DNA of 7,155 nucleotides from Candidatus Zixiibacteriota bacterium. GTDB taxonomy: Bacteria; Zixibacteria; MSB-5A5; GN15; FEB-12. The DNA lies in the NCBI GenBank assembly GCA_030591625.1, contig JAUVAR010000133.1, positions 1 through 7,155 on the forward strand, given 5' to 3'. The translations under genes were made by a program, and so were the position numbers. Below, piece by piece: positions 1 to 6,249 of this stretch (positions are counted from its first letter, which is position 1; every line of letters begins with the position of its first letter). The notes beneath the pieces are model-generated. The model was given only the letters and a program-made list of their open reading frames with translations. It was not told where the DNA came from and did not search any database.

Positions 1-139
1 ACAATAGCGAATCACAGACGATATTTTCTCCAGATGTAATAAAGCTGCAACAGGGAGACGTCGGAGCTTCCAGAACAGCCGGTTGAATTCTTCAATCGTG
101 GAATCGGAATTTCGGGACGTCGGCGGAGAACCGCCAGAT
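1..139. other. Left-edge segment with no recognisable gene
   Basis: I recognise no gene here. The minus strand has an open frame running from just past the dehydrogenase stop codon to the window edge (about 46 codons, without an in-frame ATG, GTG with a ribosome site, or TTG). Its hypothetical product contains a basic-hydrophobic stretch (FWKLRRLPVAALLHLEK) that I cannot assign. An 8-bp word, GACGTCGG, occurs twice (57-64 and 116-123), and TTGAA/TTCAA form a short dyad around position 88. The segment could be the start of a further gene to the left or non-coding spacer. Confidence 0.3.
122..135 (-). terminator. Weak GC-rich hairpin after the zinc dehydrogenase
   Basis: GGCGG (122-126) pairs with CCGCC (131-135) around a four-base loop, 4 bases after the stop codon of the minus-strand dehydrogenase. 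The stem is only 5 bp and no U-run follows in the direction of transcription, so this is at best a weak or factor-assisted 3' end. Confidence 0.25.
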
Positions 140-1189
140 CTATTCTTTGTGATTTATCATAATTTTCAATGTTGATATTTTATTGTTGCTGGCATAGGCG
201 AATGCTTTACTTACCTCGTTAAATGAAAATCGGTGGCTGATAACGGGAGATAGATCCAATTGACCGGAAGCCAACATGGAAATGGCTTTGGGAAAAGTAT
301 TTGCATATCGGTTGATGCCCACAATATCGAGCTCTTTCTCAATAATCTTCTCAACAGGATAATTAAAATCACTTAATTCAGGCCACCCGACAAGAGCAAT
401 CTTACCACCCACCTCAGCGATTATCGGTGCAAGTGCGCAGGCCTTGGAGGAACCGGTTGTATCAATTACATATTTTGTACCCGAACCCTTGGTAAGTCCT
501 CCGATTTCATGTACGGCATTTCCTTCCGTATTGTCTACTGTAAACTGAGCGCCTAACTTTTTTGCTGCATTCAATCGGCCAGCTACGGTGTCTACAACGA
601 ATATTTCTGACAGACCATATGCTTTTGCTGATATAAGAGTTATCAGTCCAATCGGACCCGCCCCCAGTATAGTAAGGCTGTTTCCTGCCTGGATATTGAG
701 CCTGTCGAAAGCTTGGATAGCAACACTTGACGGCTCCACCATTGCCCCCATCTCGTTCGATACGGATTCGGGAATCGAATGGGCGAAATCAGAAGGGATT
801 GCAACGTAGTCGGAAAAAGTACCATTGATCGGAGGTGCAGAGAGGAATACGACATCTTTGCATAAATTATACCTTCCACTTTTACAGTATGTACATTTAC
901 GGCAGGGAATCCCGGGTTCAACAACCACTCGATCACCGGTCTTCAGCCCATTTCTTACAGACTTTCCTGCTTCAACGACAATTCCTGATGCTTCATGGCC
1001 TGGAATGTATGGTTCGTTGACGATAAACGGACCTAACCGACCTTCTTTGTAAAAATGAATATCAGATCCACATAAACCGTTACTTGTAATCCTGATAAGC
1101 ACTTCATTGTCTTTTGGAACAGGTCGTGAATATTCTTCATAACGAAGGTCATCTATTCCGTAAAGTACTGCTGCATGCATATTATCCAT
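140..1189 (-). CDS. Zinc-dependent polyol (sorbitol/xylitol-type) dehydrogenase
   Basis: A 349-residue medium-chain dehydrogenase/reductase, full length for the family, predicted to be cytoplasmic and to oxidise a polyol to a ketose with NAD+. The N-terminal GroES-like domain carries the catalytic zinc ligands C40 (in CGSDIH), H65-E66 (GHE) and E152. The structural zinc lobe has C96, C99, C102 and C110. The nucleotide-binding domain has GAGPIG at 176-181 and an acidic D200 at the end of the second Rossmann strand, which fits NAD rather than NADP. The GRLGPF and GRYNLC contexts resemble sorbitol and xylitol dehydrogenases more than threonine dehydrogenase. The ATG at 1189 is chosen because AGGAGAGG lies 8 bases upstream (1198-1205); a second Met at codon 4 is less well placed. 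The gene is divergent from the ABC importer operon and shares its ~400 bp control region, which suggests co-regulation. The family is secure; the substrate is inferred. Confidence 0.9.
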   Translation of the reverse strand: MDNMHAAVLYGIDDLRYEEYSRPVPKDNEVLIRITSNGLCGSDIHFYKEGRLGPFIVNEPYIPGHEASGIVVEAGKSVRNGLKTGDRVVVEPGIPCRKCTYCKSGRYNLCKDVVFLSAPPINGTFSDYVAIPSDFAHSIPESVSNEMGAMVEPSSVAIQAFDRLNIQAGNSLTILGAGPIGLITLISAKAYGLSEIFVVDTVAGRLNAAKKLGAQFTVDNTEGNAVHEIGGLTKGSGTKYVIDTTGSSKACALAPIIAEVGGKIALVGWPELSDFNYPVEKIIEKELDIVGINRYANTFPKAISMLASGQLDLSPVISHRFSFNEVSKAFAYASNNKISTLKIMINHKE

Positions 1190-1267
1190 CTGAATATCCT
1201 CTCCTAAGATTCTCCAATTGAAAAAAATCGGAACTACCCATCAACATGATTTCTGAAAAACGAAAAA

Positions 1268-1288
1268 ACTGGAAAAACTGGAAAAACT
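1268..1288. repeat. Tandem 9-bp repeat, ACTGGAAAA
   Basis: ACTGGAAAA occurs twice in direct succession (1268-1276, 1277-1285), followed by a partial third ACT. The preceding A-rich bases look like a decayed copy. It lies about 80-100 bp upstream of the dehydrogenase start on the minus strand. It may be simple slippage-prone sequence or part of a regulatory site. Confidence 0.5.
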
Positions 1289-1290
1289 AC

Positions 1291-1312
1291 TGTTTCAGTA
1301 AATTACGAAACA
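1291..1312. promoter_or_regulatory. Candidate operator, TGTTTC-N10-GAAACA dyad
   Basis: TGTTTC (1291-1296) and GAAACA (1307-1312) form a perfect 6-bp inverted repeat. The spacer contains the palindrome GTAAATTAC (1298-1306). An overlapping palindrome, TACTG-TTT-CAGTA, occupies 1288-1300. The size and symmetry suit a dimeric repressor or activator. The site lies about 100 bp upstream of the dehydrogenase start. No regulator family can be named from the sequence alone. Confidence 0.35.
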
Positions 1313-1350
1313 CGCCAGATGCATGGTTCAATTGTTAATCTAAACTTTGA

Positions 1351-1366
1351 TTTGTTCTACAACAAA
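1351..1366. promoter_or_regulatory. Candidate operator, TTTGTT-N4-AACAAA dyad
   Basis: TTTGTT (1351-1356) and AACAAA (1361-1366) are a perfect 6-bp inverted repeat with a 4-base spacer. The half-sites resemble those described for ROK-family XylR repressors of xylose genes, which use TTTGTT/AACAAA arms with a similar short spacer. The spacer differs by about one base and no xylR gene is visible, so this is suggestive only. Confidence 0.3.
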
Positions 1367-1426
1367 GGTAACAAATATCGAAGAATTTCTTTGATATTAG
1401 ATGTAACACGTCATTTATTCAATCAT

Positions 1427-1444
1427 TATCAGTCGATATCAGTC
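1427..1444. promoter_or_regulatory. Direct repeat TATCAGTC, 10-bp period
   Basis: TATCAGTC occurs at 1427-1434 and again at 1437-1444, exactly one helical turn apart and about 75-90 bp upstream of the -35 hexamer of the importer promoter. Same-face direct repeats upstream of a promoter are typical of activator sites (response regulator or AraC type), but there is no further support. Confidence 0.3.
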
Positions 1445-1512
1445 ATTTTGATACAAATAGATCTATCTCCGACCTATTGTGATAGTCTCTGGTTTTGTGT
1501 GAAGGGAATTTT

Positions 1513-1545
1513 ATTATTGACATCAGGGAACCTCTGGTCAATAAT
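1513..1545 (+). promoter_or_regulatory. Importer operon promoter embedded in a 33-bp dyad operator
   Basis: The -35 hexamer TTGACA (1517-1522) is a consensus match. After a 17-bp spacer comes AATAAT (1540-1545), five of six bases of the -10 consensus. The same bases form an inverted repeat: ATTATTGAC (1513-1521) and GTCAATAAT (1537-1545), centred on 1529, with an inner AGG/CCT pair (1525-1527, 1531-1533). One arm therefore covers most of the -35 and the other the whole -10, so a bound dimer would block RNA polymerase. The expected transcript starts near 1552, leaving a leader of about 45 bases before the binding-protein start. Confidence 0.6.
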
Positions 1546-1595
1546 CGTAAACAATTGGTGACAAGACACCAAAAGAATGAAGGATGGAGGATTAC

Positions 1596-2543
1596 ATGAA
1601 GAAACGGCTTTTTTTGTCAATTATCGCGTTGGTAACGATTGCTTCCTTTGGATTCGCAAATGGAGCAGCTGACTCAGAAAGTAAGGATCAATTCGTTGTA
1701 GGATTCAGTGTCTCTGACATTACAAATCCTTATTGGAGCACTCAGGTTCAGGGTGCTCAGGACAAAGCTGACGAGTTGGGCGTTAAGTTGGTTATTCACG
1801 ACAGTCAAATGGATCCTGCTCGCGAACTCAGCGTACTCGAGAACTGGATCACGCAGGGTGTCGACGGAATCATGATGGCCACGTTAGATGCCGAAGCGTC
1901 GGCACCATACGTCGAGAGAGCGCAGGCGGAAGGTATTTTTGTCGTTGCTACGATCCATCCAATGAAGTCAAATCCGGATGCGTTTCTGTCTCTGGATGAA
2001 TATAAATTCGGATATACTGCCGGACTTGAGGCAGGTAAATGGATTTCTGAGAACCTTCCACCAGATGCGAAATTTGCTATAATCGTCGAAGATATGCTCG
2101 CTCACGTCATTGCTCGCGGTGATGGTATTGTAGACGGAGTTCATGAAAATGCGCCTGGGGCCCAGCTGGTTGCAAGGCAGTCGTCTTCAAATACGAGTGA
2201 AGCACTGAATATTGCAGAAAATCTTATTCAGGCACATCCTGATCTGAAGGTTATTCAAGGCAACAATGATAATAATGCTCTGGGAGCCTATGAAGCGTTC
2301 CGTGCAGCGGGGATCACCGGTTCCGATGTTTATGTCGGTGGGAATGATGCAACACCCCAAGCGCTTGAATTGATTTCTCAGGACACGATTTATAGAATGT
2401 CTGTCGATATAAACCCGTATGGATCAGGCCGTCTTGAAATGGAAATGATGTGGAACCTGTTGAACGGAATCGATTTTGAAAAGGTTCAGACAGTACCCCT
2501 CGAAGCTGTAACTAAAGCTAACGTCGCCAAATTCCTCAAATAG
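1596..2543 (+). CDS. CUT2 sugar ABC transporter, periplasmic binding protein
   Basis: A 315-residue ribose/xylose-type (Peripla_BP_4) solute receptor that delivers a sugar or polyol to the importer encoded downstream. The ATG at 1596 is chosen because GGAGG (1586-1590) lies 5 bases upstream; an in-frame ATG at 1584 overlaps that site and would add MEDY ahead of the MKKR signal start. A signal peptide spans about residues 1-21 (basic KKR, hydrophobic core, then FGFANGA); no lipobox cysteine is present, so the product is probably a soluble periplasmic protein. Family landmarks are the NPYW ligand-pocket segment at 44-47, R174, the NNDNNALG stretch at 223-230 and the GGND motif with D251. The 'FANGA' leader is the main spirochaete hint. 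As first gene of the operon, followed by two hairpins, it is likely made in excess. Ligand identity is unknown; pentose or pentitol is inferred from the flanking dehydrogenases. Confidence 0.9.
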   Translation: MKKRLFLSIIALVTIASFGFANGAADSESKDQFVVGFSVSDITNPYWSTQVQGAQDKADELGVKLVIHDSQMDPARELSVLENWITQGVDGIMMATLDAEASAPYVERAQAEGIFVVATIHPMKSNPDAFLSLDEYKFGYTAGLEAGKWISENLPPDAKFAIIVEDMLAHVIARGDGIVDGVHENAPGAQLVARQSSSNTSEALNIAENLIQAHPDLKVIQGNNDNNALGAYEAFRAAGITGSDVYVGGNDATPQALELISQDTIYRMSVDINPYGSGRLEMEMMWNLLNGIDFEKVQTVPLEAVTKANVAKFLK

Positions 2544-2583
2544 ATCTCCACTTTCGAACTTACGGAGATTCTATTTTTTATTT
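2540..2583 (+). terminator. Intrinsic terminator/attenuator overlapping the binding-protein stop
   Basis: Bases 2540-2549 pair with 2564-2574 to give a 10-bp stem with one bulged base and a 14-base loop. The stem includes the TAG stop (2541-2543). It is followed directly by a U-rich tract (six T, A, three T, 2574-2583). This has the form of a Rho-independent terminator, but it sits inside an operon, so partial read-through to the ATPase gene is the likely role. A ribosome at the stop codon would interfere with folding, so translation could modulate it. Confidence 0.55.
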
Positions 2584-2613
2584 CGAGAGGCCGTGATAAA
2601 ACACGGCCTCTCG
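2584..2613 (+). promoter_or_regulatory. Perfect 12-bp stem-loop between binding protein and ATPase genes
   Basis: CGAGAGGCCGTG (2584-2595) and CACGGCCTCTCG (2602-2613) are exact reverse complements around a six-base ATAAAA loop. No U-run follows, so it is not itself a classic terminator. Such hairpins after binding-protein genes commonly protect the upstream mRNA from 3' exonucleases and raise binding-protein yield over membrane components (the malE-malF arrangement is the known example). It sits immediately after the terminator-like element. Confidence 0.75.
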
Positions 2614-2637
2614 TACTTGTCGGTAAGAGGAATTCTT

Positions 2638-4131
2638 TTGAAGACAGAATATATTGTATCGCTGAATAAAGTGCGTAAAGAGTACCCTGGAGTAGTCGCT
2701 CTCGATGATATCTCTATCGACTTTCGAAGAGGAGAAGTCCACGCTATCGCCGGTGAAAATGGTGCCGGTAAATCTACTTTGATAAAAATTTTGACTGGAG
2801 CGATTCGTCCCGATTCAGGTGAAATTGTTGTAGACGGACAGTCTTTCAGAGGTCTGAGGCCACAACAAGCTTTGTATGGATTGGGAATAGTCGCCATTTA
2901 TCAAGAATTTAATCTAATTCCATATCGTTCAATTATGGAAAATATCTTTCTGGGTAAAGAGCTCAAACGAAATGGTTTACTGGATATCAAAGCCATGAGG
3001 TTAGAATCTTCCCGTCTTCTGAAATTGCTCGGTATAACTATCGACCCCGGTACAATAGTTCGTAATATAGGAGTGGCCTATCAGCAAATCGTCGAGATAG
3101 CAAAGGCGATTTCCAACGACGTCAATATATTGATAATGGATGAGCCGACAGCGCCGCTCACAACTCTGGAAGTTAATATTTTAAAGGACCTCATAAAAAA
3201 ACTCAGGGATTCTGGAATTACGATTATCTACATATCCCACCGAATGTCGGAAAATTTCGAACTGGCTGATCGCATAACAGTTCTCCGAGACGGTGCTTTT
3301 GTTTCAACAGTTGATGCAGATACAACAAGTCGTTCAGATCTGATTTCCATGATGGTAGGAAGGGACGTGGGGATATCCTATCCCCAGCATAAAGTAGCGG
3401 TGACTCGAGAACCACTTCTCGAAGTGAAGGGTCTGTATTCACAAAAGTATATCAAGGATATCAGCTTTACTCTTCATCAAGGAGAAATCCTCGGTTTCGG
3501 CGGTCTGGTAGGTGCGGGCCGTACTGAATTGGCCATGGCTCTTTTTGGTGCTGCGCCGATAGAGCAGGGAGAAGTTTTTCTATCCGGACGAAATATCAAT
3601 ATTCGTTCAACTGCGGATGCAATCAAGAATGGAATAGCGTTGGTTCCTGAAGATAGAAAGCGACATGGGATTCTTGGTCATTTGTCAGTTCGTGACAACG
3701 TGTCATTTAGTTCGATGTCCAACATATCACGGTTCTCGCTAGTCAACCGAAAGAAGCAAATCGGAATTGCCGAGGGTTTTCGAAAGGCTCTCAGTATAAA
3801 AACTCCTAGCGTTGAAAAGGAGTCCAGGCAGCTTAGCGGTGGGAATCAGCAAAAAGTTGTTCTTGCGAAATGGTTGGCTACTAACTCCAATATTTTGATT
3901 TTTGATGAACCAACCCGTGGAATAGATATCGGAGCAAAACAAGAGATACATCAGTTGATTGTTGAACTCGCAGATAACGGAAAGGGAATAATATTGATAT
4001 CTTCGGAAATGCCGGAACTCTTGGGAATGTCTGACCGAATCCTTGTGATGAGAGACGGATCAATTGTGGGCTATTTCTCGCGAGAAGAGGTTACACCGGA
4101 AGCAGTGCTTGAACTCGCTGCTCATGAATAA
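2638..4131 (+). CDS. CUT2 sugar ABC transporter, fused double ATP-binding protein
   Basis: A 497-residue RbsA/XylG-type ATPase with two tandem nucleotide-binding domains that powers sugar import at the inner face of the membrane. Domain 1 has a canonical Walker A (GENGAGKST, 39-47), Q89, a Walker B ending in D168-E169 and switch H201, but its signature is degenerate (IGVAYQQ, 144-150). Domain 2 has a degenerate Walker A (GLVGAGRTE, with R295 in place of Lys), an intact signature LSGGNQQ (399-405) and a Walker B ending in D423-E424. This complementary asymmetry is normal for the family. The TTG at 2638 is preferred because AAGAGG (2625-2630) lies 7 bases upstream and the product then begins MKTEYIVSL, as expected for the family. 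An in-frame GTG at 2593 would start inside the perfect hairpin and add 15 non-conserved residues. The permease follows after 14 bases. Confidence 0.93.
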   Translation: MKTEYIVSLNKVRKEYPGVVALDDISIDFRRGEVHAIAGENGAGKSTLIKILTGAIRPDSGEIVVDGQSFRGLRPQQALYGLGIVAIYQEFNLIPYRSIMENIFLGKELKRNGLLDIKAMRLESSRLLKLLGITIDPGTIVRNIGVAYQQIVEIAKAISNDVNILIMDEPTAPLTTLEVNILKDLIKKLRDSGITIIYISHRMSENFELADRITVLRDGAFVSTVDADTTSRSDLISMMVGRDVGISYPQHKVAVTREPLLEVKGLYSQKYIKDISFTLHQGEILGFGGLVGAGRTELAMALFGAAPIEQGEVFLSGRNINIRSTADAIKNGIALVPEDRKRHGILGHLSVRDNVSFSSMSNISRFSLVNRKKQIGIAEGFRKALSIKTPSVEKESRQLSGGNQQKVVLAKWLATNSNILIFDEPTRGIDIGAKQEIHQLIVELADNGKGIILISSEMPELLGMSDRILVMRDGSIVGYFSREEVTPEAVLELAAHE

Positions 4132-4145
4132 ACAGGAAAGATTGT

Positions 4146-5126
4146 ATGAAAAATAACATTAACTTGAAATTCTTGAAAAACTACGGAATCTTATTTGTTC
4201 TTGTAGTGTTGGTTGTCGTCTTTAGTATTATCAGTGATGCATTTTTAACAACCAACAATCTTCTCAACATTGCTCGCCAGGTTGCAATGCTCGGTATATC
4301 GTCCGTCGGTATGACTTTGGTCATTATGACTGGCGGTATCGATCTTTCGGTCGGTTCTCTAATGTCGTTGCTAAATATCGTATGCGCCCTTTTTATGGTT
4401 CAGCTGGGAATCAATCCGGTTTTTGCAGTTATATTTTCATTGGTTCTGTCTATCATAATAGGCGGGCTGAGTGGTCTTATTATAACCAGACTAAACATTC
4501 CACCTCTTATTACAACGTTAGCCATGATGACATCACTTCGGGGTGTCTCTTATCTTCTCTGCGGAGGTATCCCGGTTTGGGGTTTCCCAGAAAGTTTTCG
4601 CGTTCTTGGGCAAGGTTACGTCGGAATAATTCCGATTCCCGTGATTATCATGATTGTTGTATTTATTGTCGGCTGGGTTTTTTTGAACAGGACTTCAACG
4701 GGTGTCTACATTTATGGGATCGGTGGCAACGAAGAAGCTACACGCCTCTCCGGGATCAATGTCGGCAATGTCAAAGTTCTCGTCTATGCACTAAGTTCAT
4801 TTTTAACAGGTATCGCAAGCATAATTATGTTGTCGCGACTCAATTCCGGCCAGCCGGTCGTTGGTGTCGGATTTGAACTTCAGGTTATTACAGCCGTCGT
4901 TCTCGGCGGAGTTAGCATCATGGGTGGGGAAGGAAATCTCATAGGTGTCTTTCTCGGTGTTTTGATTATTGGAGTTCTCAATAACGGTATGGTTATCGTG
5001 AACATCAACGAATATTATCAACGAGTAGCGAGCGGCCTTGTTCTGCTTCTTGCCGTTATCATGGATAATGCTTCAAAAGGATTCATTTCCTGGTCGACGA
5101 TTTTCCCACGTTCTGCGACAAAATGA
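4146..5126 (+). CDS. CUT2 sugar ABC transporter, inner-membrane permease
   Basis: A 326-residue RbsC-type permease (BPD_transp_2 family), full length, strongly hydrophobic with roughly eight to ten membrane segments beginning at about residue 14. Family hallmarks are GGIDLSVGS (63-71), the cytoplasmic GGNEEATRLSGI coupling loop (193-204) that contacts the ATPase, and the conserved glycine-rich segment LGGVSIMGGEGNLIG (253-267). It starts at ATG 4146 with AGGA (4134-4137) 8 bases upstream, and the gap after the ATPase stop is 14 bases, so the two are co-transcribed and probably made in step. It presumably acts as a homodimer, since only one permease gene is present. It is the last gene of the operon. 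Confidence 0.93.
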   Translation: MKNNINLKFLKNYGILFVLVVLVVVFSIISDAFLTTNNLLNIARQVAMLGISSVGMTLVIMTGGIDLSVGSLMSLLNIVCALFMVQLGINPVFAVIFSLVLSIIIGGLSGLIITRLNIPPLITTLAMMTSLRGVSYLLCGGIPVWGFPESFRVLGQGYVGIIPIPVIIMIVVFIVGWVFLNRTSTGVYIYGIGGNEEATRLSGINVGNVKVLVYALSSFLTGIASIIMLSRLNSGQPVVGVGFELQVITAVVLGGVSIMGGEGNLIGVFLGVLIIGVLNNGMVIVNINEYYQRVASGLVLLLAVIMDNASKGFISWSTIFPRSATK

Positions 5127-5249
5127 TTTGATCGGGTTGAAAATAGATTCTGGGCATCAAGGTTCTTACTTGTCTCATCCAAGAATTTGGTTGCAACTTG
5201 CGAGAGGATTGCTCTATTTGATTGATTGCATGTTCATACACTAGATTGA
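5127..5249. other. Convergent gap without a clear terminator
   Basis: This 123-base gap separates the 3' ends of the permease operon and the convergent short-chain dehydrogenase. I find no hairpin with a U-tract on either strand; only short imperfect repeats such as CAAG-N7-CTTG (5159-5173) occur. Transcripts from both sides may therefore overlap. Confidence 0.4.
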
Positions 5250-5981
5250 CTATAGATCTTGTTTTTTTGGCAGCATTACTAAATCACGAATAGTTACGTG
5301 TGGAGGCCTTGATAAAATAAACTCAACAGCCGACGCAACATCTTCTGATTTCAGATACATTTGTTCATCAGTCGAAGCCCTATTGATTTCTTCCTGGTCA
5401 CTGAAACCCCATAGTTCGTTTGCCACGGCTCCCGGTGCAATCGTTCCGACTCGAATACCCATTGGTGCAAGTTGACAGCGTACCGTGTGAGCAAACGTCG
5501 TAATTGCATGTTTAGAAGCACTGTAGATAGGTTCCCATTGAATATCTATAAAGCCCGAAATCGAACTGGTTATTAATATGTCGCCTGACCCTTGCTTTGC
5601 CATATGTGGAATCACAGCATGAACACACCGGAAAACAGAATCGACATTGACCGAGAGTAATTTTGACCATTTATCGGGATCACCCTCCTCTATCTTGCCA
5701 GGTATGTATATGCCGGCATTTGCAAACAACACATCGATTCTTCCGAAAGTTTCCAACGTCTTGTTCACCATCGCAACAATATCGGCTGGAACGGTCATAT
5801 CGACCGGGAATACTAAATTCTCGGTATGAAGTTGATTCGCTAAATTATGTAACTTATCAACGGAACGAGAAGCTAATACAATTTTACATCCGCTGTTGGA
5901 GAGTAGACGCGCAGTTGCTGCACCAATCCCGGAACTTGCACCTGTAACGATTACAACCTTTCCATCCAATGTATTTGTCAT
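5250..5981 (-). CDS. Short-chain dehydrogenase, ribitol 2-dehydrogenase-like
   Basis: A 243-residue classical SDR, full length, predicted to oxidise a sugar alcohol in the cytoplasm. The cofactor motif TGASSGIG lies at 13-20 and NAG at 88-90, with the catalytic tetrad N112, S140, Y153 and K157 (YSASK). Beyond the generic SDR core, several stretches match what I recall of Klebsiella ribitol 2-dehydrogenase (RbtD): EGDPDKW, FRCVHAVIPH, WEPIYSASK, HTVRCQLAPMGIRVG and a C-terminus of VTIRDLVMLP...DL. That makes ribitol or another pentitol the best substrate guess. The residues after the second strand are A37-S38-R39, without the acidic residue usual in NAD-specific members, so NADP use is possible. 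The ATG at 5981 has GAGGG (5988-5992) 6 bases upstream. It is convergent with the importer operon, so it needs its own promoter; none is clear, though a dyad (6038-6057) lies upstream. SDR membership is certain; ribitol specificity is moderately supported. Confidence 0.9.
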   Translation of the reverse strand: MTNTLDGKVVIVTGASSGIGAATARLLSNSGCKIVLASRSVDKLHNLANQLHTENLVFPVDMTVPADIVAMVNKTLETFGRIDVLFANAGIYIPGKIEEGDPDKWSKLLSVNVDSVFRCVHAVIPHMAKQGSGDILITSSISGFIDIQWEPIYSASKHAITTFAHTVRCQLAPMGIRVGTIAPGAVANELWGFSDQEEINRASTDEQMYLKSEDVASAVEFILSRPPHVTIRDLVMLPKKQDL

Positions 5982-6249
5982 CGCTATCCCTCATATTCCT
6001 GCTGTAGATAAATTGATGTTTTCAGCATTATTCTAACACAAATACGCTATATTTTGTTGCGAAAAATCAAGGATTATTCTTGTCGGATAACACCTGATTC
6101 AGAAGCCTTTTCATCATAAAATACCAGGCGCCAAAGAAGGTTGCAAGTTCGTAATCAAAATATATCATACATGCTTTATTGTGAACCCGTGATGTAGTTT
6201 AATTGCAACTGAGTCAATATGGTGAGATCTCCAGTGTTTACATCCTAAA
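5982..6249. other. Non-coding spacer upstream of the ribitol-type dehydrogenase
   Basis: No established gene is seen. It must contain the dehydrogenase promoter, but no convincing -35/-10 pair is visible on the minus strand; TAGAAT near 6030 is a possible -10 without a good -35. An imperfect dyad, ACAAATA (6038-6044) with TATTTTGT (6050-6057), could be an operator. A 33-codon minus-strand frame (6067-6168) is described as a separate finding. Confidence 0.4.

Larger units (their letters stand above)
1190..1595. promoter_or_regulatory. Divergent control region between dehydrogenase and importer operon
   Basis: This ~400 bp gap separates divergent genes and shows no convincing coding. It is rich in symmetric or repeated words: a 9-bp tandem repeat (1268-1288), a TGTTTC-N10-GAAACA dyad (1291-1312), a TTTGTT-N4-AACAAA dyad (1351-1366), an 8-bp direct repeat spaced 10 bp (1427-1444) and the main plus-strand promoter inside a dyad (1513-1545). 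I found no good sigma70 promoter for the minus-strand dehydrogenase. The listed elements are candidate regulator sites; the regulator gene is not in the window. Confidence 0.6.

Noticed and set aside
1319..1561. 80-codon plus-strand frame starting MHGSIVNLNF
   Set aside because: It runs through the operon promoter and several candidate operators, has no ribosome site, and its composition reflects A/T-rich intergenic sequence.
1584..1595. Upstream ATG for the binding protein
   Set aside because: It overlaps the GGAGG ribosome site that serves the ATG at 1596, and would put MEDY ahead of the normal MKKR signal-peptide start.
3224..3442. Minus-strand frames inside the ATPase gene
   Set aside because: They are antisense shadows of a well-conserved ATPase and lack ribosome sites.
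5038..5244. 68-codon plus-strand frame at the permease 3' end
   Set aside because: Most of it overlaps the permease in another frame, with no ribosome site or family resemblance.
5127..5270. Possible -1 frameshift at the A7 run near the SDR C-terminus (5262-5268), with a long open -1 frame through the convergent gap
   Set aside because: The zero-frame end (LPKKQDL) matches the expected C-terminus of ribitol dehydrogenase-like SDRs, so the -1 extension is most likely chance.
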